Position numbers and translations under genes: made by a program. A DNA stretch of 24,822 nt from Chromera velia (lineage: Eukaryota > Sar > Chromeraceae): positions 1-24,822 of the forward strand of contig JAHBMJ010001655.1 in NCBI GenBank assembly GCA_018398765.1. Direction: 5' to 3'. Shown piece by piece: positions 1-9,474 of the stretch; the stretch's first letter is position 1; the number at the start of each line of letters is the position of its first letter. The notes below the pieces were generated by a model. The model was not told where the DNA came from, did not search any database, and was given only the letters and a program-made list of their open reading frames with translations.

Positions 1-131
1 TTCTCCCCTCCCTCCTCCCCTCCTTCCTCCCCTCCCTCCTTCCCTCCCTCCCTCCCTCCCTCCCTCTCTCCTCCACTCCCTTCTCCCCTCTCTCCTTCCC
101 TCCGTCTGTTCCTCCCTTCTTGCCTCCCGTC
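1..131. repeat. Pyrimidine-rich low-complexity tract
   Basis: Almost pure C/T made of CCTCC, CTTCC and CCCTCC units, with scattered A and G. It touches the window edge, so its true length is unknown. No gene is visible in it. Confidence 0.9.
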
Positions 132-152
132 CAAGTCGATGTCGTCACATAG

Positions 153-824
153 AGCAAGTATCTCACTCAACAGAAGATTGAAGAAACCTCTGCAGAACAA
201 GAATAGACGTACGAAAAATGGAGGTTGGACTGCCTAGTAAAGAGGGACGGGTCGGCAGCATACCACGCAATACCCATAGTAAAAGGGAAAGCTTTATAGG
301 AGGTGGACCAGCTCAAAGCGGCGATCAAAGGAACCCGTAACGAGAAAGTAGCAGTTGAGGCGGTTATACAGATGTACTATGATGGCAAGATTCTCGATCA
401 GAACAATAATGCTGACCCAGAAGCATACAAAAATAAGGTGTGGGAGGCAATCAAAGACAAGAGATAGGTGGTCCAGCACATTCAATAGAAGAAAATCAGA
501 AGATCGTGGGGGAATCTAGGCAGTGTGACAGGGAAAGCAGTATAGACAACCTAACTCTGAAAGCTTCTTACCATAGCCCAACAACTGATGACTCTCACAG
601 GCAGATGCAGCATGACCCTCAGCAGCGAAGAGGCAGCACGCTATATGCAAGACGGACTCCCTCAACTTCTTGCGTCCACCCTCCATAACGGGATGAAGGC
701 GGACTATAATAAGTATGAGGAGTTAATCAAGGCCATTAGGGAGGAGATTGATGAGCATGGAGAAGACTCCTTTGCAAGATGGGAATCAGAGGGGGAGAGG
801 ACAGAACAAAAGACTTACCTATAG
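153..824 (+). pseudogene. gag: Gag-like segment of the left copia fragment
   Basis: One frame gives protein-like sequence across this stretch (TYEKWRLDCLV near 207, DQLKAAIKGTRNEKVAVEAV near 306, then a charged helical stretch 588-824 with DGLPQLLASTL and YNKYEELIKAIREEIDEHGE). Stops break it near 204, 297, 465 and between about 500 and 585. The alpha-helical, charged character, the leading W/R/L-rich segment and its position just before a CCHC knuckle match copia Gag (UBN2-like). The capsid role is inferred from family knowledge. The copy is dead. Confidence 0.5.
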
Positions 825-1198
825 TAACAGAAATTTTAAAAAGAGTCAGAGAGAAGGGGGAAGTCGGAGTAAGAGCAGATGACGATGAGCCAGTACTGAT
901 CTGGCAGATGGCGTAAAACTCTCACAAACAGAGCAATACCATGCTCACCCAGACCCCCACAACCTTCACTCACCTGCAGCACCCTGCATAGATCCAGCAT
1001 TCCCAAACAGTAGCACAGCAGCCCATGGGTTGGACCCAAGCAAACTATGTCGGAGGGGTCAGGGTCCCTCCTAGGGGCTAACCAGGTTACCATCAACAAC
1101 CAGAGAGACGCAATTGGCCAGGGGCAGGAAGACAGATGAATAGGGAGCCGGGGCAATGAAGAGAGGACAGGAAGCCAAACTACCGACCGCTACCACAG

Positions 1199-1597
1199 AA
1201 TAGAGGGTGCTCAGGGTACAGTTATTGGACAAGGGGTCCGCACGACTGTTGGGCCTGCAATCCTATCTGCCCTCGGTGTGGTGTGAAAGGGCACTTTGCC
1301 AAATACTGCCCTGAATTTCCCATGCAGCCGCAGCCACAACATTCCCAAATAAATCTGCCTCCTCCATCACGAACGCCACCAAATCGATACACACAACAAA
1401 TATCTATCCCACAAACCCATGCTGACAGACCTGAAAACGGAGGACTTCCAGGCAAGTCGACTGCGCTTTACACTCGGCCTCAAACGACTCTCCCGAGGAC
1501 TATGACCCAAAGAAGCAGTGGAAGGAGGGAGGGAGGTCAGTCTGCACTGCCTCCTCTCCCAAACTGTTCCCTCTCAGACTGCAACCAATTGGGTTAA
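1199..1597 (+). pseudogene. Nucleocapsid-type CCHC zinc knuckle segment
   Basis: A textbook C-x2-C-x4-H-x4-C knuckle lies at 1268-1309 (CPRCGVKGHFAKYC). A run of additional Cys just before it (DCWAC) and a Pro/Gln/Ser-rich tail follow the usual Gag C-terminus. It binds the element RNA in intact relatives. It is in a different frame from the upstream Gag segment, so at least one indel separates them. Confidence 0.7.
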
Positions 1598-1675
1598 CAA
1601 TGTGATGGACTCGTTTCCTCTTCCCTGATGTCTCCTAGGATGTCTTTGTCTGCAGATCTGTTCCTCGAGTCCTGA

Positions 1676-2083
1676 ATGACGACTGTGAACGATCAGATGA
1701 GCTCGCGACAGGGTGGAGAGAGGGGCAAAAGGGGCGTTGACCTTCGGTGGCATCCAGACATGTGTGCAAGTCACATCGTGTGGTGCAGAGACACCATGGA
1801 CCAAGACCGAATTTTGTGGGAGATACCTGTTGAGGTGATGATGGGCGTCACAGATCAAGGGGCCCCGGGGTTCAAGATCGGTTCATACGGCGCAGTCAGG
1901 GTAACGGGGTTGGATGCAGTGACTAAACAAGTGGTGGACGTCGATTCAATTGGATACATCATAAAACCCGGAGTGCACACCAAACATCTGGCCAGAGGGA
2001 GAGGGATGGTGATAGATGATGGAATGGATGAGAGTAAGGGAGGGGAAAATTACGTCACAGTCATAGACACAGAGGGAAGCTAG
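1676..2083 (+). pseudogene. Retropepsin-like protease segment
   Basis: The segment contains W-x2-D-M-C-A-S-H-I (Asp codon 1757-1759) where copia proteases have W-x2-D-S-G-A-S-x-H. Downstream G-Y-G/V-x-V-x-G and V-D-V-x-x-I-G-Y-I-I-K-P-G match the strand pattern of a copia protease. The catalytic Asp survives, but the Ser-Gly of the D-S/T-G triad is replaced by Met-Cys, so activity is unlikely. An open frame of 135 codons survives by chance. Confidence 0.5.
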
Positions 2084-2147
2084 GCTCACCAGGTTAGTCA
2101 TTACCCATCCTGAGGGGGAAAGGGAGTCTAACCTGCCCTTTCTTGTC

Positions 2148-3047
2148 TTGCTTCCCATGAGACAACCACCCAACAAGGAGATGCGCCTCGTCCAAAAACA
2201 GCTTAGAGTACGGGAGATCAAAAAGAGGGAAGAAAAGAAAATGATCGATGAGAAGGAAGAATTGGAGGCATGGCATACGAGGTTCCTCCACTGCGACATC
2301 AACCGACTAGCAGCAATACTCAGAGAGAAGGGAGTGGGGGTCAGCAAGCAGAGAAGGGGACAAGTGTGGGAGGACTGTGAGGTGTGCGAGATGAGAAATG
2401 CAGTTAACAGGTGTCCTCGCCCCGTAACAGACAGGAGAGAGAGAGAGACAAAGAGTTACGGGGAGGTGATTTATGGTAACATTGGGTTCTAGGAGGAGTA
2501 CCCGTTCTCAGTCATCATGGAGCTATACACTCGAGAGATTGATGTGATGTCTCTCAATGCGAAGAGAGATGTCCCCGATCACTACGTTCGGTTCCTAGCA
2601 GACAACAGAAGTCTCCTTCCCCAGCCGCATAGACAGCTAAGCATCTACAGATCAGACAACGAAGCAGTGATGAAAGGAAAAAGGATAAGAGAGGTGTTGC
2701 CGATGACATACTTCGAAAAAAGCGCAGCATACAAATTAGAGTTACAAGGGGCGGCAGAGAATGCCATTTGGATGGTGCAAAGACTGGCAAAGACAATGTT
2801 GAGGGTAAAGGGATGGCCAAAGGCGGTTTTGCCGGAGATTTTGAAGGGGTTGGTGCAAACGTACATGGCACTGTACACGCATGAGCTAGGGACCAACCCT
2901 TACAACAAGAAGCACGGTAGGCAGCCCGATTTGTCCTTCATGTGTGGAGATCAGGTCACCTTCCGTCCCTACCACCCGAAGACCGCCTCGAAAAGAATCG
3001 AGCTGCAAGGGAAGAAGGGATGGTATATCTCTAAGTGTATCCATTAG
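2148..3047 (+). pseudogene. Integrase segment (HHCC zinc region plus core), interrupted
   Basis: A zinc-binding region is readable at about 2268-2400: W-H-T-R-F-L-H, then C-E-V-C after about 38 residues, the GAG-pre-integrase HHCC pattern. After a stop at 2490-2492 the same frame continues from 2517 to 3047. It shows S-D-N-E near 2655 (second Asp of DDE), the W-M-V-Q-R-L-A-K-T-M-L helix near 2770 and a G-T-N-P-Y-N-K-K-H-G-R-Q-P-D stretch typical of sequence after the copia integrase core. The first catalytic Asp position reads Asn (Y-G-N-I), and the third (Glu) is not assignable. The protein ends just before reverse transcriptase would begin. Confidence 0.65.
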
Positions 3048-3317
3048 TATTGTGCCTGTGTATTTCTTTGCAGGTAACATTCACTACCTTCTACGTGCCA
3101 TGGTGATCATAATTTTTCCTACCGTGCACCCTAGCTAATCAACCAGTCTTTTGAGCACATTTGAGCAGATTTGTACAGGAGTAACGATTTTAAATGCTTT
3201 AAAAGGCTCTAGATTGCTTTAAGCAACCTAGTTTTACTTTATAATGAAGCTAGAATATAATAAATTTAAAACTCACTATGAATTCCACTAAGTCCTACTT
3301 TAGAGTTCACTCTATTT
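3048..3317. other. Non-coding gap after the left copia fragment
   Basis: AT-rich sequence with no reading frame that continues the integrase and no recognisable RNA gene. I see no LTR partner here for the upstream fragment. Confidence 0.6.
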
Positions 3318-3590
3318 CAGCAGTTCCACAGCACGAGCAGTGAGTGTATCCTCCCGTGACCTGCTGACTCTCTTTGTTTTCCTCTCTCCCCACCAACACA
3401 ACAGCGAGGCAAACATTTTTCTTTGGCGCGACAGACCTTTGTGCTGACAGAAAGGACTCTCCTCAGCAGTTCCACACCACAAGCAGTGAGTGTATCCTCC
3501 TGCAACTTGCCGCCTCTCTTTCTTTTTCTCTTTTCCTACCCACACAACAGCGAGGCAAACATTTTTCCTTGGCGAGACAGACTTTGTTGC
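3318..3590. repeat. 146-bp tandem duplication
   Basis: Two head-to-tail copies start at 3318 and 3464, both with CAGCAGTTCCACA then AGCAGTGAGTGTATCCTCC. Both continue to a shared AACAGCGAGGCAAACATTTTT block ending in a CGACAGAC-like motif. The copies differ by point changes and small indels. The second copy runs straight into the pyrimidine tract. Confidence 0.85.
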
Positions 3591-4345
3591 CTTCCCTTCC
3601 TTTTTTCCTTCCTTCCTCCCCTCATTTATTCATTCATTCTCTTCCTCCTTTCCTTTTTTCCTTCCTTCCTTCCTTCCCTCATTCATTCATTCGTTCCCTT
3701 CCTCCCGTTTTTCCTTCCTTCCTTGTTTCTTTCCTTGTTTTCTTCCTTCCGTCCTTCCTTCCTTCCTTGTTTCTTTCTTTCCTTGTTTCTTTCCTTCCCT
3801 TCCTTCTTTGTTTTCTTCCTTCCTTCCTTCCTTCCCTTCCTTCCCTCCCTCCCTCTTTCCCTCCCTTCCTTCCTTCCTTGCTTACTTCCTTCCTTCTTTT
3901 CTTCTTTCCTTCCTTTCTCCCTTCCTTGTTTCCTTCCTTCCTTCCTTCCTTCCTTCAGAATCTCTTTCCTTCCTTCCTTCCCTCCTTCCTCCCTCCCTCC
4001 CTCCCTCCCTCCCTCCCTCCCTCCCCTTCCCTCCTTCCTTCCTTCCCTCCCTCCCTCCTTCTTTTCTTCCTTCCTTCCTTCCTTCTTTCGTTCCTTCTTT
4101 CCTTCTTTCCTTCTTTCCTTCTTTCCTTCCTTCCTTCCTTCCTTCCTTCCTTGCTTCCTTCCTTCCCTTCCTTCCTTGTTTCCTTCCTTCCTTCCTTCCT
4201 TCCTTCCCTCCTTCCTTCCTTCCTTCCTTCCCTCCCTCCCTCCCTCCCTCCCTCCCTCCCTTCCTTTCTTTCTTCCTTCCCTCCTTCCTTCTTTCCTTCC
4301 TTCCTTCGTTCTTTCCTTCGTTTCCTTCTTCCTTTCCTTCCTTTC
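3589..4345. repeat. Long polypyrimidine tract, (CCTT)n/(CCCT)n type
   Basis: About 757 bp of almost uninterrupted C/T on the plus strand, mostly CCTT and CCCT units with short TTTC and ATTC variants. Lack of A removes all stops in every frame, which explains the long Ser/Pro/Leu/Phe-only open frames across it. They are not genes. Confidence 0.95.
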
Positions 4346-4358
4346 ATCTTCTCAGGCC

Positions 4359-4500
4359 GCTGTCGGTCCTTTGCGTTCGGGAGATGCTTCTCTCTCCCCT
4401 GGGCCCACCTAATACCCAACCCCCCTGCTTGCAGCGAGTTTTCTCTGGCGGCTGTCGGATGGCTGTCGGTCCTTTCTGTTCGGAAGACGCTTCAAACCCT
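4359..4500. repeat. 103-bp degenerate tandem duplication flanking the pyrimidine tract
   Basis: GCTGTCGGTCCTTT occurs at 4359 and again at 4462, followed in both by a GTTCGG-GA-GCTTC motif. The unit sits immediately 3' of the polypyrimidine tract. Confidence 0.7.
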
Positions 4501-5476
4501 TTTATAAATTATGATATCGCACAATAAGTGACACAGTGGTCTCTATTAAGTCCCGCACAGCCTGTAAACCTTCGTATAAGTTTGTAGCTTCCAAAAAAAA
4601 GAAACACAACAAAACTAAACATAATCATTATCTGAATTATCATATAATGATTATATGAGTACGTGTTCATATGCTAATCATTATATGAAATTATAATCAA
4701 AATGATGGTTCTAAACATATTCAAAATTAATAATAATACTTCTGTTCATAATGATTATGTGCATTGTAAATGATATAATGACATAATGATTATAGGATAC
4801 TGATGGTTACACCCATAATGATTATGATTTTTAAAGTCACTATGAGATTTCATAATTATTATGAAGGTACCCCTAGCTTTGAATTAATCCAATGATGCAC
4901 GTTATGCCTTGCTGTGATCCATCTCGATTGTCGAAATTGATCGAAATTTGTCCAACAGTAATGAAATTTAGCATAAAATGGTACATCAGATTTACAAGTA
5001 AAAGACCCAGAACTTGCATAGCAATTAAAAAAGTAGTGACCAGATTTGATTTGATAGATTTGAATTTGATTTAATTTGAGGCTAAGGCTCTAGATTTGCA
5101 AATTTAGGCAGATTTGAGGTTAGATTTGAGGTTAAACTTCATAGGTTCCCTCTAAATCAGGCTAATATGCGAGTCTCCTCTATATAGGCTCTTCTAGTTT
5201 TTACTAATAACAACTCACAATTTTAGGTTTTTGACTGTCTTTGAAGAAATAATTCGATTTAAAACAACTTTGAAGCATTTTTTTTTTTTAAATGGTGGAA
5301 CACTTTCTTTCAAGTTTGTTAAGATGCATTTTTATTTGTTGTATTAAAGTCGCCTTTATAATAACTGACTCGTTTTGAAAACATTCTTCGAGTTGCAGAC
5401 ATCTTTGACTTTGAGAAGATTCGGAGAAAGAAGATGACAATGCCAGCAGGCAATAAAAGCTTTGTGGGGGGGAAGG
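4500..5476. other. AT-rich non-coding region with palindrome cluster and GATTTGA repeats
   Basis: No credible gene. It contains the palindrome cluster at 4621-4863 and a run of GATTTGA-like units at about 5040-5130. Everything else is unremarkable AT-rich sequence. Confidence 0.6.
4621..4863. repeat. Cluster of seven ATAATNATTAT palindromes
   Basis: Copies lie at 4621, 4644, about 4674, 4748, 4783, 4815 and 4852. The core is ATAATSATTAT, and several extend to CATAATGATTATG; the copy at 4641-4657 is a perfect 17-base palindrome around one G. The last four are spaced 32-37 bp apart. They could be protein-binding sites or subterminal repeats of an unrecognised element. Confidence 0.8.
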
Positions 5477-5535
5477 TAGGGATAGCTATTGTATCGATAT
5501 CATATCGTATCGTATCGGTATCGGTATCGAAGTAT
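5477..5535 (+). repeat. Left terminal inverted repeat of hAT-like element
   Basis: TAGGGATAGCTAT followed by tandem TATCG/TATCGG units. It pairs with the inverted copy at 7297-7355. Confidence 0.8.
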
Positions 5536-7296
5536 CGACTATCAGTTCTTTCTCGGGCGGCCGAGTATTGGTTAGTATCGGCTTACATACTTAGAGCTTG
5601 TGAAAGACTAGCTGGGCTAATAATATATGGCAAGGCGCATGCCAGGCCGGGCCTTGGAGCTCGAAGACCGGGCCCAGTAACACATATACCATCCCCAACC
5701 GGCTTTATACGTGGATAAATGCGGAACCGGCTCCAACGTGCACTGAATTCAGCCTCAGCGGCCAGAACATGCAGCCTGACTTGGCTTCAAGACAAGACTG
5801 CATGTACACTGCATCCGATCTAACAGAGCTTCATCGTTTCTGTTTTCTGAATAAAACCGCTTCTAGATAATGAAAGCATCATAACAGCCAGAAGGGGAAA
5901 AAACAAGCTAAGATGTGGGCATATTATAAACGTTAGGCGGATAGAAATTTCGTTTCCTGAGCATGCAGAGTTGTTTGACCCGTTGTTGCCCTGTCGGAGT
6001 TGGCTTACTGGCCAACGTCCAAACAGCTCAAGGACAGTAGTCTAAGAATCGTCTTTCCACAGTGTTGTCTCCTCTTTTTATGCCATCTTGGAGCTTCAAG
6101 GGTGACCGGATCGACCAGGATATCAATATGGGCGAACTAAGATTCAGAAAGATCAGTCATGAGTGAGGTCACTATCATTTGGTGGCATCCATACTCTACC
6201 ATTGAAGCTTGCCACTTTACCATGCATTGATGTTCAACTACTGAACATACTTCTAATGACCTCATCTTTTACAAATGCTTGCCACTTGGCGACTCGCTAC
6301 TCGTTTTTTGATGTTGACCTAGCGGTTTGGTCTTCACATCCTATAAATCATAAAACACATACCAGGACCATCTTATCTGTTTTGCTGTGGGAACCTTTAT
6401 AGTCCAACGTGTTTGTCTTGGTCTCTTTCATGCTTTCACTTATGCAGCAAGAACTTTTAATACTGCAAACAGTGCTGTTTTTGTTTTTCCGGAACTAGAT
6501 TTGCCCTCCCTGGAATGACTGGTGAGTTTGTCACTTATGCCCGCTCCACAGAGGAAGAAGAGGGCTTCCCCAAAGTCTAGAAAGCTAAGAAGTCACTGTG
6601 TCTCACCATGGATGTATTCTGCCAAATTGTTGCAGCTTTGAAGTTTCAGCTAGCCGTTTTGTATATTTGTTGATTTTCATGGAGATGCTTATACATACAG
6701 ACTAGCATACAGATAAGTATACAGACCGCTACACACTATCAGACCTTTGACCTTAATTTTCTCTTCACTCCGCTTGCTGAGCATCAACTACCACGTCGTT
6801 TAAGAGAGTGTAACCTGAGCTGTTTGCTGTGTAGCTTGTGTTTTCTTTCTTTTTTGTGCTACAAATCTATATGGTTCCTTCGTAAGTACAGAATGGCATG
6901 TGGATATCTGCGTTTTGCTGTAAATTTTATATGCATTCATTTGCATTTGGGTGATTTTAGCACACACATCAGAATAAAATCGAGTCTAACAGTTTGCGTG
7001 TAGTATAAGATTTCCAGGAACGATGTGTTGATGAAGTCATTCTCAACCTCATGATGTGTTGACTCTCTTTAAAGGGGGGGTTAGGGGGGTGAAGCCTCCT
7101 TTATAGTTTGGCCTTCTGAACGTTTTAGAGCTCATTTTCTAAGTAAAGTTGACTCTTTAAAAACATGAATTTTTTACAAAAAGTTTACAGTTTTATGAAT
7201 GGTACCGTTTGCACTAGGTTTTAGCTTCGTACGCTAAAAATTTTGTGTTAGTATCAAAATTATCAGTGATACCCTCTTTTTTTGGAACTTTAAATT

Positions 7297-7355
7297 CCAA
7301 TACGATACCGATACAATACCGATTCGATACCGATACGATACGATAGCTATCCCTA
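7297..7355 (-). repeat. Right terminal inverted repeat of hAT-like element
   Basis: The inverse complement of the left end, ending ATAGCTATCCCTA on the plus strand and preceded by CCGATACGATA-type units. Confidence 0.8.
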
Positions 7356-7745
7356 AGGGTAGGCAGAGGTTCCTCTCAAAGTGGTTGAAGTGTTGCAAGA
7401 AGGCAACGCGCATGTTCTATGACCATTCAAACAGGTTCAATCATACATATAATACTATAAATTTAAACATAAAAATTTTAAGTAAAAAACATACGAAATA
7501 ATGTAAAATATACTAGGAAATAGTAGAAGAAATGACCAGAAAAATATAAACTTAGAGGCTAAAGATATATATTGAGTAAAAAAAAAATTCTTGTAAACAA
7601 CTGTAAGTATTTTTAAAAGACTCGTTGGGGTTTTAGAAGTCTTAAATTGTTTGAGCCTCTTTTAGTTTTTGTAGGGGGGGTATTTTTATAAATAAATTTT
7701 ATGCGAAGGTTTTTTTATTTTTTTCTTTTGAGTTTTTTTTTTTTC
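7356..7745. other. AT-rich spacer, no gene seen
   Basis: Low-complexity AT-rich DNA with T-runs. The T-run at about 7731-7744 abuts the next element and may be its insertion target. Confidence 0.6.
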
Positions 7746-8043
7746 ACACCAATTCTGTAGTCTTACACAAAGTTAAATGTGTAACAATAATTATTACCCC
7801 TGACCCCCCTCTTATTACATATGAAAGTATGTAATAATTAGTGTGTAATAATTCCAGATAAATTTTTTAACACCATCTCTCCCACTTTCCATGCTCCCGC
7901 CTCTGCTCTTTTACCCCTGCCTCCAGTGCTCAAAAATTCTCTCTGCAGTATTGCTGATGATATCATTACTCCAAAAGCAGTACCCTCAAACCATCTTGAA
8001 GAAGAAGAAGAAGACGAAGATGAAACCTAGAATTAATACACAC

Positions 8044-8303
8044 TGTTGCATGCTGCTGTATTGCGTCTCCCACAGACCTTGCGTTGGTTTTGGCATGTCC
8101 GTCCTGGCTGTCCCGTTCGTGCTTGTACGGGCGGGGGCCACGGCATCTATTTCTGTTTGTGGAGGCAAAATGTATCCATTCATTCCTCTCTAGCCTCATG
8201 AAGCGGTCTGTTTCCTCTAGCCTGAACTGACAGTTCATGGACTCAGGTGCACCTATATATCCTCTGTATGTCTATAGTAACCGCTTACTCCCTATATACA
8301 ACA
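8044..8303 (+). repeat. Left LTR of compact LTR element
   Basis: Starts TGTTGCATGC and ends TATACAACA, giving TG...CA ends. It matches 9475-9801 along its length apart from one insertion in the right copy; most differences are transitions. Confidence 0.85.
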
Positions 8304-8319
8304 TGGTAACCAGAGCTTG
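8304..8319 (+). other. Primer-binding site of compact LTR element
   Basis: TGGTAACCAGAGCTTG starts directly after the LTR. It closely resembles the copia-type site complementary to initiator Met-tRNA (TGGTATCAGAGC), with one extra base. The tRNA identity is inferred. Confidence 0.75.
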
Positions 8320-9441
8320 AAATCGATCCAGGGAAATAAAGTCTGAATCTTTTGGTTTTGCCTTCATACCTCAGGGAGGCTGTTGGTATAATTTTTTTTC
8401 GGACCTGCTTGAGCCTTTTGTTTGACAATGTGTTCCTACCATCGCTACCCACTGCTAAAATTTGGTCCTCCAATTCTTGATGTTGCAAAGAGGAGTAGGG
8501 CAAGCACTGAGGATGATTTTACCATTGAGACTTTGGCCTGCCGTCTCCATCTCTTCCTGTAATTGCCTCTTGTCTGTCTTTCTCCTTTCCGATGTGGATC
8601 GATCTGGATGAGCCTGACTTAGGTTTATGCCTTTTGACCAACTGGTTCTGGTCGACGTCCACCACTGATGACCACTCGGAGGACCTGCCTGGCACTGCCT
8701 GGAGATTTTGACCACAAATATGACTGACATTCTTGATCACCCTGACAACTTCTCCATCTTCAATCAGACTAACAAGATTTTTCTCTGCGATAATGTGCCT
8801 CCTTCCACCAAATGAATCTTTTTGTATTTGTCTGTGACAGGCGGGCTTCTTTTTGGTATTGTCGGGTATTGTTTGCATCTGTGCATGCCATTCCTCCTCT
8901 GCCAATTCTAAAGAAGTAAGCGAAACGCATCCTTCATCTCTTTCTTTTGTTGGCTAGAAAGAAATGTGAGGTGGTGGCATACCAGTCCTACTTCGATCTT
9001 TTACCTTGTTGCCCTATCTGATCGCGGCAACGTTTGCTCTTTCACTTGGATTGACAGAAGAGAGTAAAAAGAAAAGAAAAAGCATATGACACTCTGTCTG
9101 TCTCTCTGAATTATCTCCCTTTGCATACTGAATGTTCCTCTTTTCTCTGTTGTCCTTGCTCCTGAACGTACCTCCATACACCTGAATGGGCACAACGTGC
9201 AAGCATGTCCTTGTTTTTACCGTCACTGTATCTCAAAGTCTCTTCTCTCATTTCCTCTCACATTTGCTAATAGAAGGTGTTTCCGCTCACCCCGCTGGCT
9301 GGTGGTTGAGAAGCAATGAAGAGGGTAGGGGGAGGATGCAATGGCTGACCGCCTTCATTTTAATGTCGTGAATGGCCTTGTTACTTCGTTTGTATGACCT
9401 GAGTGTATCAACATTTGCGTTAGACACAGATAGGAGGACTG

Positions 9442-9474
9442 ATCAGAAGAAAAGGGAAAAGAAAAGGGAATCTA
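9442..9474 (+). other. Polypurine tract of compact LTR element
   Basis: AGAAGAAAAGGGAAAAGAAA followed by AGGGAATC abuts the right LTR. It is the expected plus-strand primer position. Confidence 0.75.

Larger units (their letters stand above)
153..3047 (+). mobile_element. Degenerate Ty1/copia-type retrotransposon fragment, gag to integrase
   Basis: In order this stretch shows a Gag-like segment, a CCHC zinc knuckle, a retropepsin-like segment, an HHCC integrase zinc-binding region and an integrase core with downstream sequence. Protease before integrase, with integrase immediately after, is the start of the copia order. No reverse transcriptase or RNase H follows, and no LTR can be paired inside the window. 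The reading frame changes between segments (Gag in the frame of position 153, knuckle and protease in the frame of 1250, integrase back in the Gag frame) and stops interrupt it, so it cannot be expressed as one polyprotein. It is either truncated at 3' or was cut by later insertion of the repeats from about 3050 on. It is not an obvious copy of the second copia element in this window. Confidence 0.75.
5477..7355. mobile_element. hAT-like DNA transposon relic
   Basis: The ends are inverted copies. The left begins TAGGGATAGCTATTGTATCG and the right end, read on the minus strand, begins TAGGGATAGCTATCGTATCG (19 of 20 match). Both continue into tandem CGTATCGGTATC units. The flanks 5469-5476 (GGGGAAGG) and 7356-7363 (AGGGTAGG) agree at 6 of 8 bases, as expected for an aged 8-bp target duplication. 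TAGGG ends, GATACCG-type subterminal repeats and an 8-bp duplication are hAT superfamily traits. No intact transposase remains. A stretch near 6160-6300 (W-W-H in one frame, L-P-L-K-L-A in another) might be a frameshifted hAT C-terminal remnant, but I cannot confirm that. Confidence 0.7.

Noticed and set aside
3955..4419. Minus-strand Lys/Glu/Gly/Arg-rich frame of 154 codons
   Set aside because: It is the complement of the same simple repeat (GGAA units).
3374..4527. Three overlapping long Ser/Pro/Leu/Phe open frames (329-377 codons)
   Set aside because: They arise from a 4-base pyrimidine repeat without A, which has no stops in any frame.
6163..6402. hAT transposase C-terminal domain as an annotated gene
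   Set aside because: Only scattered W-W and L-P-L-K-L-A hints in different frames; too weak to call.
7891..8193. 100-codon plus-strand frame
   Set aside because: It straddles the junction of the MITE-like element and the LTR, so it cannot be an ancestral gene.
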